A DNA stretch of 64,000 nt from Haliclona indistincta. Its lineage: Eukaryota; Porifera; Demospongiae; Haplosclerida; Chalinidae. Positions within the stretch are counted from its first letter, which is position 1. Every line of letters starts with the position of its first letter. Below the pieces are notes generated by a model. It saw nothing but the letters and a program-made list of their open reading frames with translations. It made no database searches and had not been told where the DNA came from. Both the position numbers and the translations under genes were made by a program. Location: positions 9,281,152 to 9,345,151 of the forward strand of contig OZ024784.1 of assembly GCA_964017065.1 (NCBI GenBank), read 5' to 3'. Below are positions 49,126-59,709 of the stretch, piece by piece.

Positions 49126-49843
49126 ATGACAGACTATTCAGAAGCAGAAATAGCAGCACTAGAAGCAACCTTCCCAGGTACTACAGTATATTTGTGTGAT
49201 TTCCATTGTGAGCAGGCATGGGAAAGGTGGGTTAGAGAGAAGAAGCATGGATTGAGTACCTCTGATGCCGACTGGCTTCTTAGTCAGCTAAGAGCATGTG
49301 CATGGGCTCCATCTTCTTCTGACGAACACATGCCTGTTGACCATCAGTTCCAGCAAGCAGTGACAATACTGAAACAATCATACCTGTGGAAGAGTAATGA
49401 GAATGTAAGACAGTGGGTGACTAACACTTGGCTGAGTGTATCAAAGGTATAACTACAAAATAATACTTGATAATGATTATGTTGCATTGTTATTTCCTAG
49501 AGATGGGCGAGAGCATACAGAGACACCTGTGCAGTTGAGACAAACAAAGGTGCAGAGGCTTTAAATTGTGTACTGAAGTACAAGTACTTGCCGAGAAGAA
49601 AACACATGACACTTTCGGACATCATGACTACCATCATCGAGGAGTTCCTTCCTGCTCTGCACAACAAATACATTTATCAGAACTTCAAACAGTCCGGCAT
49701 GTACTGTACGCACAACCCTGCTACCTTCAAGGACGTCCTAAGGTAACAACACTGCATTGTTTGCACGCAGTCCGATTATAAGTAATTGACGGTTTTAAAA
49801 GGTATAGGAAGATTCCACATTTGTCAGTTGCACGTCATCGCAG

Positions 49844-49973
49844 CAAGCCGCTGATGTAGAGATACTTGGGACTTTTACTTTTGCAAGCATCATCCCATCT
49901 TGTTCCTTTACTTTTGCAAGCATCATCCCTACACTTTTTAGTTTTTTTTATTAAAACTTTTTTACCTTACTTG
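49844..49973. repeat. Solo arm of the hairpin element
   Basis: CAAGCCGCTGATGTAGAGATA ... TTACCTTACTTG matches the right arm at 47096-47256 with a shortened middle. It lies just after the last coding block of the CARF/MULE-like pseudogene, so copies of the same element sit in and after that gene. Confidence 0.8.
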
Positions 49974-50513
49974 TTACTTGAGTTGCAACAAGCCAGAAAC
50001 AAGTCTGGAAGAATTGTTGAGTGCAAGCTCCAGAACAATCTATTGTATTAAGCCAGGATTACCCGAACTATTCTTTCTTGCTGCCCTCTGCACAATATAA
50101 TTTACAGTGTCCTGGCTATTACTTGCCCGTTTTACACGGAAAATAGGTGTAGCCACACTCCAATAGCACTTGCCGTATTTAGAACAAAATTATTTAAACT
50201 ATTTCTTCCATCGCTCTTACTAGTAGGGAGTTTTTGCCGAAATCGTGTCTTCTCATTAAATATTCGCCCCTCTGTAACTTACAGACTGAGACCTTTTTGC
50301 AAAATCCCAAACATACGTTTCTTCCTTGTGTACCAAAGTTTATGTCTGACATTTTGTGTGGGTGTGGCATGCTCACGAAAGATCAGAAACACAGTTTTTC
50401 GTCATTGGGTGGGGCTTGCTACGCCCACAAGACAAATGGCGACTTTCTTGGGTGATCAGTGTGACTGAGCAAGCCTTCAACTATCAGTAGAAATCAAAAT
50501 ATTCGTAATCCTG

Positions 50514-50753
50514 ATGTTAGGGCAATGCACCCTTAAAGGCGATGCAAATTGCTTATTCAGAGCGCAGCAGCTGACAGGTACTGAGGAGCATCATGGCGAG
50601 ATTCGCAACATGCTGGTACGGTTCATTAACTTGAACAAAGGTATTCAAGAACAAAGTCTTCAACAGAACTATATTTGCAAGTGCTCATGCCATATGAATG
50701 GGGAACCCATGTTGATCATGAAATCATGTAGGCTGGAGAGGGTCAGCTGCTAG
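50514..50753 (+). pseudogene. OTU-type cysteine protease fragment
   Basis: The frame reads LKGDANCLFRAQQLTGTEEH then HGEIRNMLVRFINLNKGIQ, matching the N-terminal part of OTU domains, where GDxNCLFR holds the catalytic Asp and Cys. Only about 40 residues of homology are present before the frame loses resemblance; no catalytic His region or start context is found. OTU domains are often carried by transposable elements of non-bilaterian animals, so this is probably a relic of one. Confidence 0.6.
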
Positions 50754-50789
50754 ACTAGGTGCCACTGCTGCATGCTGTGCTGATTGTAC

Positions 50790-51310
50790 GTCTGTCTGTG
50801 TAGCATATCTGTTTGTGTCTGTCTGTGTATATGTATGTATGTATGTATGCATGTATGTATGTATGTATATGTGTGTCCTCAAAACACACGCTTGTTTACT
50901 TACGTCTTACCACTAGAAACTCTCCACGAAAAAACTATCTGCAACTTCTTCACTGAATTTATAGTCCTATGAAGACGTTTTCTGTGCTGGCAAGCCTTGC
51001 TCGAGCGGCTAATCCATGGCTTTCTAAAGCTACGTGTCCTTGTAAGAGCACTTTACGGTATTGTGGGTGTGTCACCCAACCTCCTAGGGTAGCTATCGAT
51101 GTCCTCACTCAGTCTCACATTACCGTACGTCAGAGCGAGCGTCAGAGCTTCTTGCTTGAGGCCTATTATAGGCTATAGCTACGGTATCAGTCTTTCCTGT
51201 GATGTGCCAATCAATTGTTAGTGCATGTATGCTACCATCTATTTTTCTGGAGCTGTCTATGGGCTAGCTGTAACGTGCGTGTTGCAGTAATGCCGTTTAG
51301 CTCCTAGCTC
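50790..51310 (+). mobile_element. Family A MITE, degraded copy 2
   Basis: Shares TATAGTCCTATGAAGACG, TTTTCTGTGCTGGCAAGCC, GTATTGTGGGTGTGTCACCC and GATGTCCTCACTCAGTCTCA with the element at 53604-54000. A (TGTA)n microsatellite at about 50830-50870 replaces the usual TG-rich start. Termini are not preserved. Confidence 0.75.
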
Positions 51311-52154
51311 TATGTGTTCATTACAACTCTAGTTTAATATGACGTAATGTAGGAATGTAAGGCTTTGGAATGTATGCAGGATAGTTTAAACAGTTTGCCA
51401 TCGCGCTATAGTACATGATATCGAGTTCAAGTGTGCATTATTTACACTCCAGGTCAAGGCAAGTAATATTCCAGAACAATCTACTGAAAATAGCTGAAAA
51501 GTTTTCTGGTGTTACAGTGGACAACATTAATTTTGTGCGTATTGCAGCCAGAGTTTGTGCGCCACAGCCGAAATTTCTTTACATTATTAACCGAATGATG
51601 CTCTAGAATAATAGCAATGCTGTTTTGATCACGTTGGTGCTTTCTTGGGTGAATAATTTTGCCAACCAATTCTCTATCTTCAGCTCTCTGTACTGCAAAA
51701 ACTAAAACAAGCGAGCAAGCTTATTCACTACGAGCAAGCTTATGCTTTCAAACTTGCGCTATAAGCAGCCCAAGGCACGCCTTAGCAATGAACAAAACTT
51801 AACTTACAGACATTGAATTTGCGTTCACTAGCAGATACTTACCACTCGCAGATCTTTGAAAATTGTGCTAAAAACGTTCGTAGCCGTCTAGTTGCAGTGT
51901 TCGAAGTGCAAAATGCAAGTTTAATTCCTTTTTCGAGATAATACCAAAACATGCTTTGTAGTATCTTGTATTCTTCTCAGTGATATTTCATCGTAATGGG
52001 TGTGTCCGTAGTTAGCAACATGGCCAGTTTTCAGTGGGGGACGAGTTTCACGCCATACAAACAGTCAGTGGATGTTTTCGTTTACTCTCATCTTCGGTAT
52101 TTGTAGCACAGTAGCGTACTAGAAAATGCTGCAGATCTGATGGTGATACCGGTG
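51311..52154. other. Unassigned intergenic DNA
   Basis: No supported gene. A short ORF at 51415-51606 has no recognisable homology. Confidence 0.4.
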
Positions 52155-52455
52155 CAGTGGCGGATCTAGGGTAGATCCAGAGGTGCGCGCGAACCCCCCT
52201 TTGCGCTCAATAATGATATTCACAAGCTACATTACCTTATGAGGAATTTAGTTTACACAATCATAACTAGGGGTTGTCCCACATTCACCACGCGCAAGAC
52301 CGCCTAAACTAACAAGGATTCAACCCTCTGCAGATTCAACGCAAAAGTAGACTAGATTTCTACCGAAAGTGGGCGTGGTTTTCAAAAATTCGCGGCGCGC
52401 AAGCGCGCCCATTGAACTGAGAACCACCCTTTCTCCAATCCTAGATCCGCCACTG
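52155..52455. mobile_element. 301-bp MITE with CAGTGGCGGATCTAGG ends
   Basis: Ends CAGTGGCGGATCTAGG and CCTAGATCCGCCACTG are exact inverse copies. The direct repeat CCGGTG flanks it at 52149-52154 and 52456-52461. CAGTGGCGGATC ends are common in hAT-type elements; the 6-bp duplication is shorter than the usual 8, so the family is inferred. Confidence 0.85.
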
Positions 52456-52640
52456 CCGGTGTCACAGGAAATTCTGCCGCTAGGAAATTTTGCCGCTGCG
52501 GCAAATTTTCCTAGGAAATATGGCAGCGTGTTGTCGGGTGAGCGGCAGCATTTCCTAGTAAATATAGCCGCGTTTAGGAAATGATGCCGCTCACAATACG
52601 AAGTTCGTTAGTATTGCTGGGGGAGCAAAGCGAGCGATCT
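52456..52640. repeat. Short palindromes around TAGGAAATTTTGCCGC
   Basis: CTAGGAAATTTTGCCGC is followed directly by its near-inverse, and further GCCGC/TTTCCTAG pieces follow to 52590. Looks like the remains of another inverted-repeat element. Confidence 0.5.
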
Positions 52641-52898
52641 ACGGGCTATATGGACTAACACTGACAACTCGAGCAACTTGCAAGATGCCCAAGTCGTCTG
52701 TCTCATGCACTGGAGTCGTGGATGCCGACACCAGACTACTGCACGATTGTGGAGAGTCTGAGCGAGAGACGGCTACCATAATCTCAGCATAAATAACATA
52801 CAGCCTAGTAGCAATCATTGAATCAGATGCAGATATTAATGCACCGTGACTCGCTAGCTGTCTCATCAATCTCAGCACCACACTACAGTAGTTCATGT

Positions 52899-52993
52899 CA
52901 TAGCCGACAGCCTTTGTCATAGCCGACAGCCTTTGTCATAGCCGACAGCCTTTGTCATAGCCGACAGCCTGTGTCATAGCCGACAGCCTTTGT
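52899..52993 (+). repeat. 19-bp tandem repeat, 5 copies
   Basis: Five head-to-tail copies of CATAGCCGACAGCCTTTGT, one with a single T-to-G change. No coding role seen. Confidence 0.95.
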
Positions 52994-53084
52994 CAATGAT
53001 GATTGAACAGTAACACAAACAGAACTCAGTCATACATGTAGAGATTTTATGACAGCACGTATGCATGAATGCAGTAGATCCATG

Positions 53085-53603
53085 GAAGCATCAAAACAGT
53101 GTCATAGAAGCATGCAATGCAAGCTACACTAGAAGTGACCAGCAGATCCATGGAACATGCAGGCAAGCAGCAGATCATAGCAACAGTGCTATGGAAGCAC
53201 AGGCTAGTGGCAGCTATCCAGCAGCAGGCAAGCAGCAGATCATATAGTGACAGTGCTATGGAAGCGCAGGCTAGTGGCAGCTATCCAGTAGCAGCAGATC
53301 ATAGCAACAGTGCTATGGAAGTGCATGCTAGTGACAGCTTATCCAGCAGCAGCAGATCATAGCAACAGTGCTATGGAAGTGCATGCTAGTGACAGCTTAT
53401 CCAGCAGCAGCAGCAGATCATAGCAACAGTGCTGTCGAAGCGCAGGCTAGTGGTAGCTATCCAGCAGCAGCAGCAGATCATAGCAACAGTGCTATGGAAG
53501 CGCAGGCTAGTGGTAGCAATTCAGCAGCAGCAGATCATAGCAACAGCGCTGTGGAAGCACAGGCTAGTAGCAGCTATCCAGCAGCAGCAGCAGCAGCAGC
53601 ACA
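53085..53603 (+). repeat. ~60-bp CAG-rich minisatellite
   Basis: Degenerate units such as GATCATAGCAACAGTGCTAT then GGAAGCGCAGGCTAGTGG and (CAG)n; CAG tract length varies and shifts the frame. Long ORFs through it (HSNSAMEAQASGSYPAAAAD) are a by-product of the repeat. The array ends at the TA border of the next MITE. Confidence 0.85.
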
Positions 53604-54000
53604 TACCCGTGCACTGAGCTAAGATCTACATACTTAGTACACGCATGATTACTCCAGCATTACTGCAATAGCTAGCTACAGCTCCAGATAAATTGAGACT
53701 GAGTGAGGACGTCGATATGGATAGGAGGTTGGGTGACACACCCACAATACCGTAAAGTGCTCTTACAAGGACATGTAGCTTTAGAAAGCCATGGATTAGC
53801 CGCTCGAGCAAGGCTTGCCAGCACAGAAAACGTCTTCATAGTACTATAAATTCAGTGGAGAAGCTGCAGAGAGTGTTTTGGTGGGGATTTTCGAGCTGTA
53901 AGACGCAAACAGACGTGTTTTTTGACGACACACACACACACACACATACGTACACAGACGGACACAAACGCATAACCCTGGCGCATACTGCGCACGGGTA
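53604..54000 (-). mobile_element. TA-flanked MITE, family A copy 3 (complete)
   Basis: Borders TACCCGTGCACTGAGC and GCGCATACTGCGCACGGGTA, with TA at both ends. The interior is inverse to copies at 9982-10290 and 50790-51310 and includes a (CA)n run near the right end. It is the fullest copy in the window at 397 bp. Confidence 0.85.
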
Positions 54001-54221
54001 AAAATTCAATGCTGAGGGGGGTGCTCGAGCACCCTAAGCCCTATCGTGGACACGCGCCTGGTACTACCAAGTGAGTATACTGTATCTATGCTACAACTGA
54101 ACGCCGACCGTTTACGTAAAGTTCGTCCGGAGTTACGCCCATCTACCTTACGTGAAGATCACGTGATTGGTCATGATGTATGCATGTGATCCGGGAATAA
54201 ACGGCGCACGGCTGGCTAGCT

Positions 54222-57200
54222 ATGTTCTCTTCCAAGTTAGTGTCGTCTGTGTGTCTTAGAGGCACTACTGCACTTAGTGGATCAGTTCCCTCGGTGATAG
54301 CTATAGAAAGGAGTAGCGTAAATGCTAAGGCGGTAAACTCGGGTGCTTTTACTGGATCATTGAGTGAGTTTCCTTTCATAATTCACCTCAATAGAATATA
54401 GTTTGTAAAGGTGGAAATACCATACTATTAGCTATATATATATGTAAGTTAGACTCAGGGTTTTATACAGAATTTTTTTAGAGGAAATATTTCAATGTAT
54501 TACAAGGGGGTCACCTAGTATCAAACCCGTGTCCACATTTGTGACCAGTATCAAGATCAAAATAAATTCAGCTATGTATACTGCAAATGAATGGGCACAC
54601 TTGGAAACATAACATGTAGATTTCTGTGCAATGATTTTGTCAAGCGCGAAGAAAGCTGCAATCAAACTATCACAAACGCTTTTCAGACACAATCAAGGCC
54701 AGATTTGAGGCAATCAAGACCTTGATCCTGGTTGCGGATGTGGACACTGGTTGATACTAGGCGACTTCCCTTGTATTAAAGGTTGAACAACTTATAGGGA
54801 TCTAGAGTTTACCTCCCCAAAAATTTTTAGCCTTCTGAGAGTGATTTTGAGGCCTTCAAGGCTATTTTGGACACCAAATCAGCACAAATTTAAGTTTCTG
54901 ACAATGATTCTTGGAGGAGAACTGGGGCTAGGGGGAAATCCCCCTTTTCCAGGGCGCTGTATGAAACCCTGGTCATTATAACATTATACGAGTAATAGCA
55001 AAAGGGTCATCTAGTACCAACCTGTTTAACCCTCCAAGTGCGGACAGAATTCTAGCCTCGGTTTGTGTGCATTTCACTAGCCTTTGTAACCATTACACAG
55101 ACAAACTAGTGCTGTGATCACCGTTAATATGCAAAATCAACTTGCACAATGTGCGGGCTTGTTGTCAATGACAAGTGCAGTAAGCCACTCCCATTTGACG
55201 ATCTACCAACCGTTGTGTGCTAGATTCACAGCAAAAAAAAACGCCGCTTCTTTGGTCAAAACAGCATGTAAGGGACAAAATTAGAGCATGTTTGGCTGCT
55301 TTTCATGTCAGAAGGCCCCCAGGAGACCCAGTGGTGCTTGGTTTTTCCTGCCATCACACTGCTAGGCGTGGCCTCCGGCCCTCGCCATGGGCTCACCCTC
55401 AACTGCCCTATTTCGCCTATTGGCGAAATAACCTATCTTCGAATTTTGATGCCTACTTCCTGTGACGTCAGACTTGCTAGGCAACTATAGTTGCCCGTCG
55501 CTTGTGGAGGGTTAAATCATCTGTGACTGGGATCAGGATCAATGAAATGTATTCATGGAAACATTGCAACGTGTATGATAGACTGATAGTGCAGAGTAAT
55601 TAACCCTCGGCCCATGCGAGGCTTGCTCTGTCATTTATTCGTTCTGTCCATCAAGCTACAGAGACCATCGCTCACTTCAGAAACTCGTTAAAGGTATGAA
55701 CAGGCTTAGCTCGGCAATGTGACTCGTGGATTTTGCTAATGTGCTTTTGTTCTCAAGTTATGTATGGCTGGCTCACCTTGACAGCCATCTTGGACCTCTC
55801 TGAGAACACAAACGATAAAAAGTTGACAACCTAGATGCTTGTTGTCAACTGATACAAGAGCTATCCTGATGATACAAGAGCTATCCTGCAGTTAGTTCGA
55901 ACTACAAGTACCTAGGTCACATAACTATGGGGCTTTTGTCCTCAGAGAGGTCCAAAAGGTGTTCCAGCCATAACTCGAACAGATGAATGAGCAACAAAGC
56001 AAGTACCATAACCCCCCTCCGCGCATGCGCCGAGATTTAATTAACACAAACTTGGAGAAAGAGAGAGAGCATTGTTAAATATTCTACTAACCAGCACAGC
56101 TCTCAAAGACTATGGGCTCAGGGGTGGTTAGATACTTCATACCAAATTCATGCTTCTATGACAAAGTGCACATAAAGCACAATAAAAGTTAATATTAACA
56201 TCTTTTTCTTTCGACAATGCTATTGCCCCTAGGCAATGACATTCCCTACACTTTTAAACCCTTTTTTGATAATTATTAACTAAATTTTAAGCTAATTAAA
56301 TTTTAAGACAGTAACCCAATTTTTATCCAAAGAAAAACTGAATAGACTATTCCAGGAGCGCACAATGAGAGTTTACCGTGCTCACTCTCATGATGCGCTC
56401 CTGATTACTCGAGGGAGTGATCATCTCTAGATGATTGTCCAAGAAGGACAGAAATCTGCACAACTGATGTACCATGTGTGGAGCAAATGATACAGAGAAT
56501 AGTGCAACTCCCAGTGCCATCAGAGTAGTAATTAACCGACATTAATGACCTTGGGCAACCGACTTTCCCGCGGTCATTAATGTCGGTTAATGCCCTCGCG
56601 TGAGGGCAATAACTAATACTTTGTACATTTTGTTTTAAGGCTATATAAATTAAATTATAGCTGTTTTTTGCTGGTAAATGTTTTGTAAATAAAATTTTTG
56701 CTGGATCTAATTTCGACGCATGTGCCTGTCGAAAGTAAAATCCAAACCAAAATTTATTGCATTGGATAGCGCCGAGGTATGGACAGCTTTTTCAGTTGCT
56801 ATGCTTTTATAGTGCCTGCTACGTTTCTAGGGACAAAGAAAAATTGGCTAAATCCACTGTCACGATCAGCTCTACAACTACAAACTGCTCTGGGAGGTGG
56901 AATGTGCCTGCCTGGTAAGACTTCCTTTGCTGCCTTGTAGGCCCTATGAGACTAGACTGCCTTTCCCAGACAAGTCAAGAGTGTTTTGTTGGTAGCTTCG
57001 TGTCATTGAGAATAATGTCAGCTCTTTCGATCGCTGTGTGCACGTTAAAAATTTTTGGGTTAGCATGATTTTTGTTATGTTCAATTTTTTGTAGATTTAA
57101 TTTTCAACATTCAAGGACATTTCGAAAACACACATGAAATAATTGGATGTATGGTATCTATTACTGACTGGTCCTCAATTTTGGAAGGCAATGCACAGAG

Positions 57201-58018
57201 CTGCTTCTCTTGGCAATGTTCATATTGACCTTACAATTCTAAGATAACACGTTAAGTTTGGTCTGCCTCGTTTGACTTGTCACCTGGTCATTTTTTATTC
57301 AACTGGTTGAACCCGATACTTATTGTGACCTAAGTGATGTTTTATTATGAAGACTAATATTTTTACCTACAGCCAAGGTCTCAGCTCGGTTCAGCCACAC
57401 TGACATCACTACACCTAGCTTTGATGATTACAGAATTGAAAGTACCAAAGATTCCTCAGTCCCTAAAAGTAAGTTAATACTTTGTGCCCTTTATTATTTT
57501 TGTGTTTAGATGATTTAGGCAGAAAAGCATTTGCCTATATGGTGATGGCAGGAGGAGGAGCAGTAACTGCTCATATTGGCAAGAAAGCTGTGACCAGTCT
57601 TCTTGGAACAATGTCACCCAGTGCTGGTGTGCTTGCATTGGCTTCAATTGAGGTCGACCTATCTGCCATTCCAGAAGGAAAGAATATGTTAGTGAAGTGG
57701 AGAGGAAAGCCATTGTTTGTCCGTAATCGTTCTCAAGAAGAGATTGATACTGTGCGAGAGGTCAACGTTGCCACTCTCAGAGATCCACAAGAGGACACAG
57801 ACCGGGTGCAACGTGACAAGTGGTTGGTACTCGTTGGAGTGTGTACTCACTTAGGTTGTGTCCCTATTGCCAATGCTGGGGATTTTGGTGGCTACTTTTG
57901 CCCCTGCCATGGGTCACACTATGATGCTTCTGGTCGTATTCGCAAAGGTCCTGCTCCTCTCAACCTAGAGGTGCCTCAGTATTCCTTCTTGGACGATGAC
58001 ACTCTTGTTGTAGGATAA
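54222..58018 (+). CDS. UQCRFS1: Rieske iron-sulfur subunit of complex III
   Basis: 2Fe-2S subunit of the cytochrome bc1 complex. Exons 54222-54363, 56831-56914, 57373-57468 and 57510-58018 join in frame to 276 residues (vertebrates about 274). Exon 1 encodes a Ser/Arg-rich presequence ([20 protein letters not shown]). Then [18 protein letters not shown], the membrane anchor region [20 protein letters not shown], and the Rieske fold with both cluster motifs VCTHLGCVP and [10 protein letters not shown], ending [10 protein letters not shown]. Intron 1 is 2.47 kb and repeat-rich, exceptional for this window. An E-box CACGTG lies upstream at 54160-54165. Tail-to-tail with CYC1. Confidence 0.93.
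55026..55515. mobile_element. TTAA-flanked inverted-repeat element in UQCRFS1 intron 1
   Basis: Left border TTAACCCTCCAAGTGCGG and right border GTCGCTTGTGGAGGGTTAA are inverted near-copies with TTAA at each end. CCC-type ends plus TTAA resemble piggyBac-like non-autonomous elements. The interior has no intact ORF with recognised homology. Confidence 0.65.
55600..56044. mobile_element. Possible second TTAA element in UQCRFS1 intron 1
   Basis: TTAACCCTCGGCCCATGCG at the left faces CGCGCATGCGCCGAG then ATTTAATTAA at the right, an imperfect inverted pair. Weaker than the neighbouring element; borders uncertain. Confidence 0.4.
56531..56591. repeat. Perfect 20-bp inverted repeat (hairpin)
   Basis: ATTAACCGACATTAATGACC (56531-56550) is exactly inverse to 56572-56591 across a 21-nt loop, and is followed by the palindrome GCCCTCGCGTGAGGGC. 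It lies in intron 1 of UQCRFS1; likely a mini inverted-repeat element. Confidence 0.85.
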
Positions 58019-58273
58019 TGTGCATATTAGGATAGACATTACTAGCAAGGACCAAACAATATTTATCATGTAGTGTGTTTAGTGTAAATGTATTAATAAA
58101 CAGCTTAAGAATGAGATGCACAGCGAGTGCCTAAGAATTTGTTTTATTATTTGCCTCAAGCAGTTTTTATAACACTATCAAGTCTACAAACACAGACACA
58201 ATACAGCGTCCAATTTGGATCACGGTATAGTAGTCAGTTAAACTATGAACAGTTCTATGCTAGCAATACTAGT

Positions 58274-59577
58274 TTATCGTCTCTCAATGTACTCAATCTT
58301 CCTAGTCTTCAGTACAGTCCACTTCTTTCTCTTGTAATAATATGTGACAAAAGTGAGTATAGACATCATAATGAGAACCTGGACACGAGAAACAGTAGCA
58401 CACAATCTTGTATACAAATTATGTACCTTCATTCCTAGTCTCTTACGGTCGTCATGGTAGGGCTCTGTAAATAATTAACCCATCATTAGCACAGTAGCTA
58501 AGATAAGAAACTTACCACTAGCCCATCTAAGGAAAACACTCACATCCTTAGCCATCTGACTGATGGTAGCTGGTGTGCCTACAAGATACAGTCATCACTA
58601 CAATCACAGTGATTATCACCACTCACCATCGTCATACTCTACTGAATCAGGAAAGAGTTGTTGAGGCATACCAATGGCTCCTCCAGCAAAGTAAGGATTG
58701 TATGCCATTTCTTCCTTCACCTCAACACCAGCTGGAGGGTCACAATAACCAGTGAGAAGAGAGAAGACATAGTCCTCCTCTCCTTTGCTAGCCAAGATAA
58801 TTAAGCTAAGATCAGGAGGGAGAGCACCTAGAAAGAGAGATAAAGACAACAAAATAGGACTGTCAGTGAGCTACCATTGTTAGCTGCTCTAGCTGCTTCT
58901 TCATTGGGATAAGGGTCTGGGAATGGGTCACTGAGCTTGCCTGGACGGGTGGTAGGGTTCCCCTCTTCATCTGGATCGCCTGGGTACTCGTACTAAATAG
59001 GTATTATAATTATTAGGTACCACAGTAATAACGAGTATCACCTCTTTAGCTAACTCTTTAGCTTCTGCCTCTGTGTGTGACACATCCACTAAGTGACGAA
59101 AACAAATATATTTCATTCCATGGCACGCTGAGCACACATTCTTGTATACTGTGTAACCTCGACGAATGCTGAACAGAAGAGAGTGTATATTAGTGTATAA
59201 TAAACAGACAAAAGAGGTTACCTGCTGTGATCAAGTGAAGAGAAGGGTCCATTGTGACTCCAAGGAAATTTTGGAGGATGTAGGTGATACTCATGCGCTG
59301 AGACTGTGGTCAGTAATATTCCAGCTCCTAGACCACCCGCAGCCACGGCACCAAGATAGTAGGGAGACTAAACAAGAGACAGGATCACGTGACATGCAGT
59401 TAACAACGATCCCGCCTGCCACACTCACCGTACGCAACCGTCTTACTGATCCAGTGGAGTGCTGTTGAACAAGACGATAAACTCTCATCTTAGATGTTGC
59501 ATGCTTACCTTAGGTCCCCTAGCAGATCCAAGCTTGCCCCTCAAACTGTTCACCACTCTATGCCAAACAGCAGCCAT
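58274..59577 (-). CDS. CYC1: Cytochrome c1 of complex III
   Basis: Heme subunit of the bc1 complex. The first exon ([20 protein letters not shown]) is a bipartite-type presequence continued by [19 protein letters not shown]. Then [40 protein letters not shown] with the heme-binding [93 protein letters not shown] with the axial Met, [20 protein letters not shown] and the C-terminal anchor [20 protein letters not shown] ending YIERR. Seven exons. It is intact by inspection. Convergent with UQCRFS1 (255 bp between stops) and divergent from GPAA1. Confidence 0.96.
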
Positions 59578-59709
59578 TTTAACAACGGAGGCAATAATAA
59601 TGTCATAGAAGGCGTGGCCTTGCGATAATCCGGCTTTAATAAATCCGCGCACATGTACATTGATTGCTGGAGCCGAGGCTGGAGCGCTAACTAACTGTGA
59701 ACAAAAGCA
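59578..59709. promoter_or_regulatory. Bidirectional promoter, CYC1 / GPAA1
   Basis: A 132-bp spacer with GGCGTGGC at 59611-59618, the GC-box-like motif found in other divergent spacers here. No TATA box seen. Confidence 0.55.

Larger units (their letters stand above)
45330..49742 (+). pseudogene. Decayed CARF / MULE-transposase-like gene
   Basis: Remnant of a transposase-derived family related to calcium-responsive transcription factor (CARF) and MULE transposases. Pieces in order: an N-terminal exon (45330-about 45540), a YWTHSFGAHKLQFGAP-type then LDCQYGQLYKKP block (45590-45800), FSQRIYPELITNIHDLVQTG and NDRSYFPMVDDVRNHVNRAK (45900-46200), LWVHQEPWQQQLMTKYGNTI and LMEATYKTTRYELPLFFISV (46320-46470), then after an insertion TDYSEAEIAALEATFPGTTV, YLCDFHCEQAWERW (49126-49450) and RWARAYRDTCAVETNKGAEA (49501-49742). 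The reading frame changes at about 45640, 45850-45890 and at a T run just before 49126, so the gene is broken. The first catalytic Asp seems to be Glu (EATYKTT). A 2.5-kb insertion separates the halves, possibly as an intron (CAA|gtaaag ... acatatag|AAT). Confidence 0.75.

Noticed and set aside
51415..51606. 63-codon ORF in the repeat island
   Set aside because: No recognisable domain, splice context or compositional support.
53117..53622. Ala/Ser-rich ORFs as a possible secreted repeat protein
   Set aside because: They are frames through a CAG-rich minisatellite with shifting unit lengths; no exon signals or homology.
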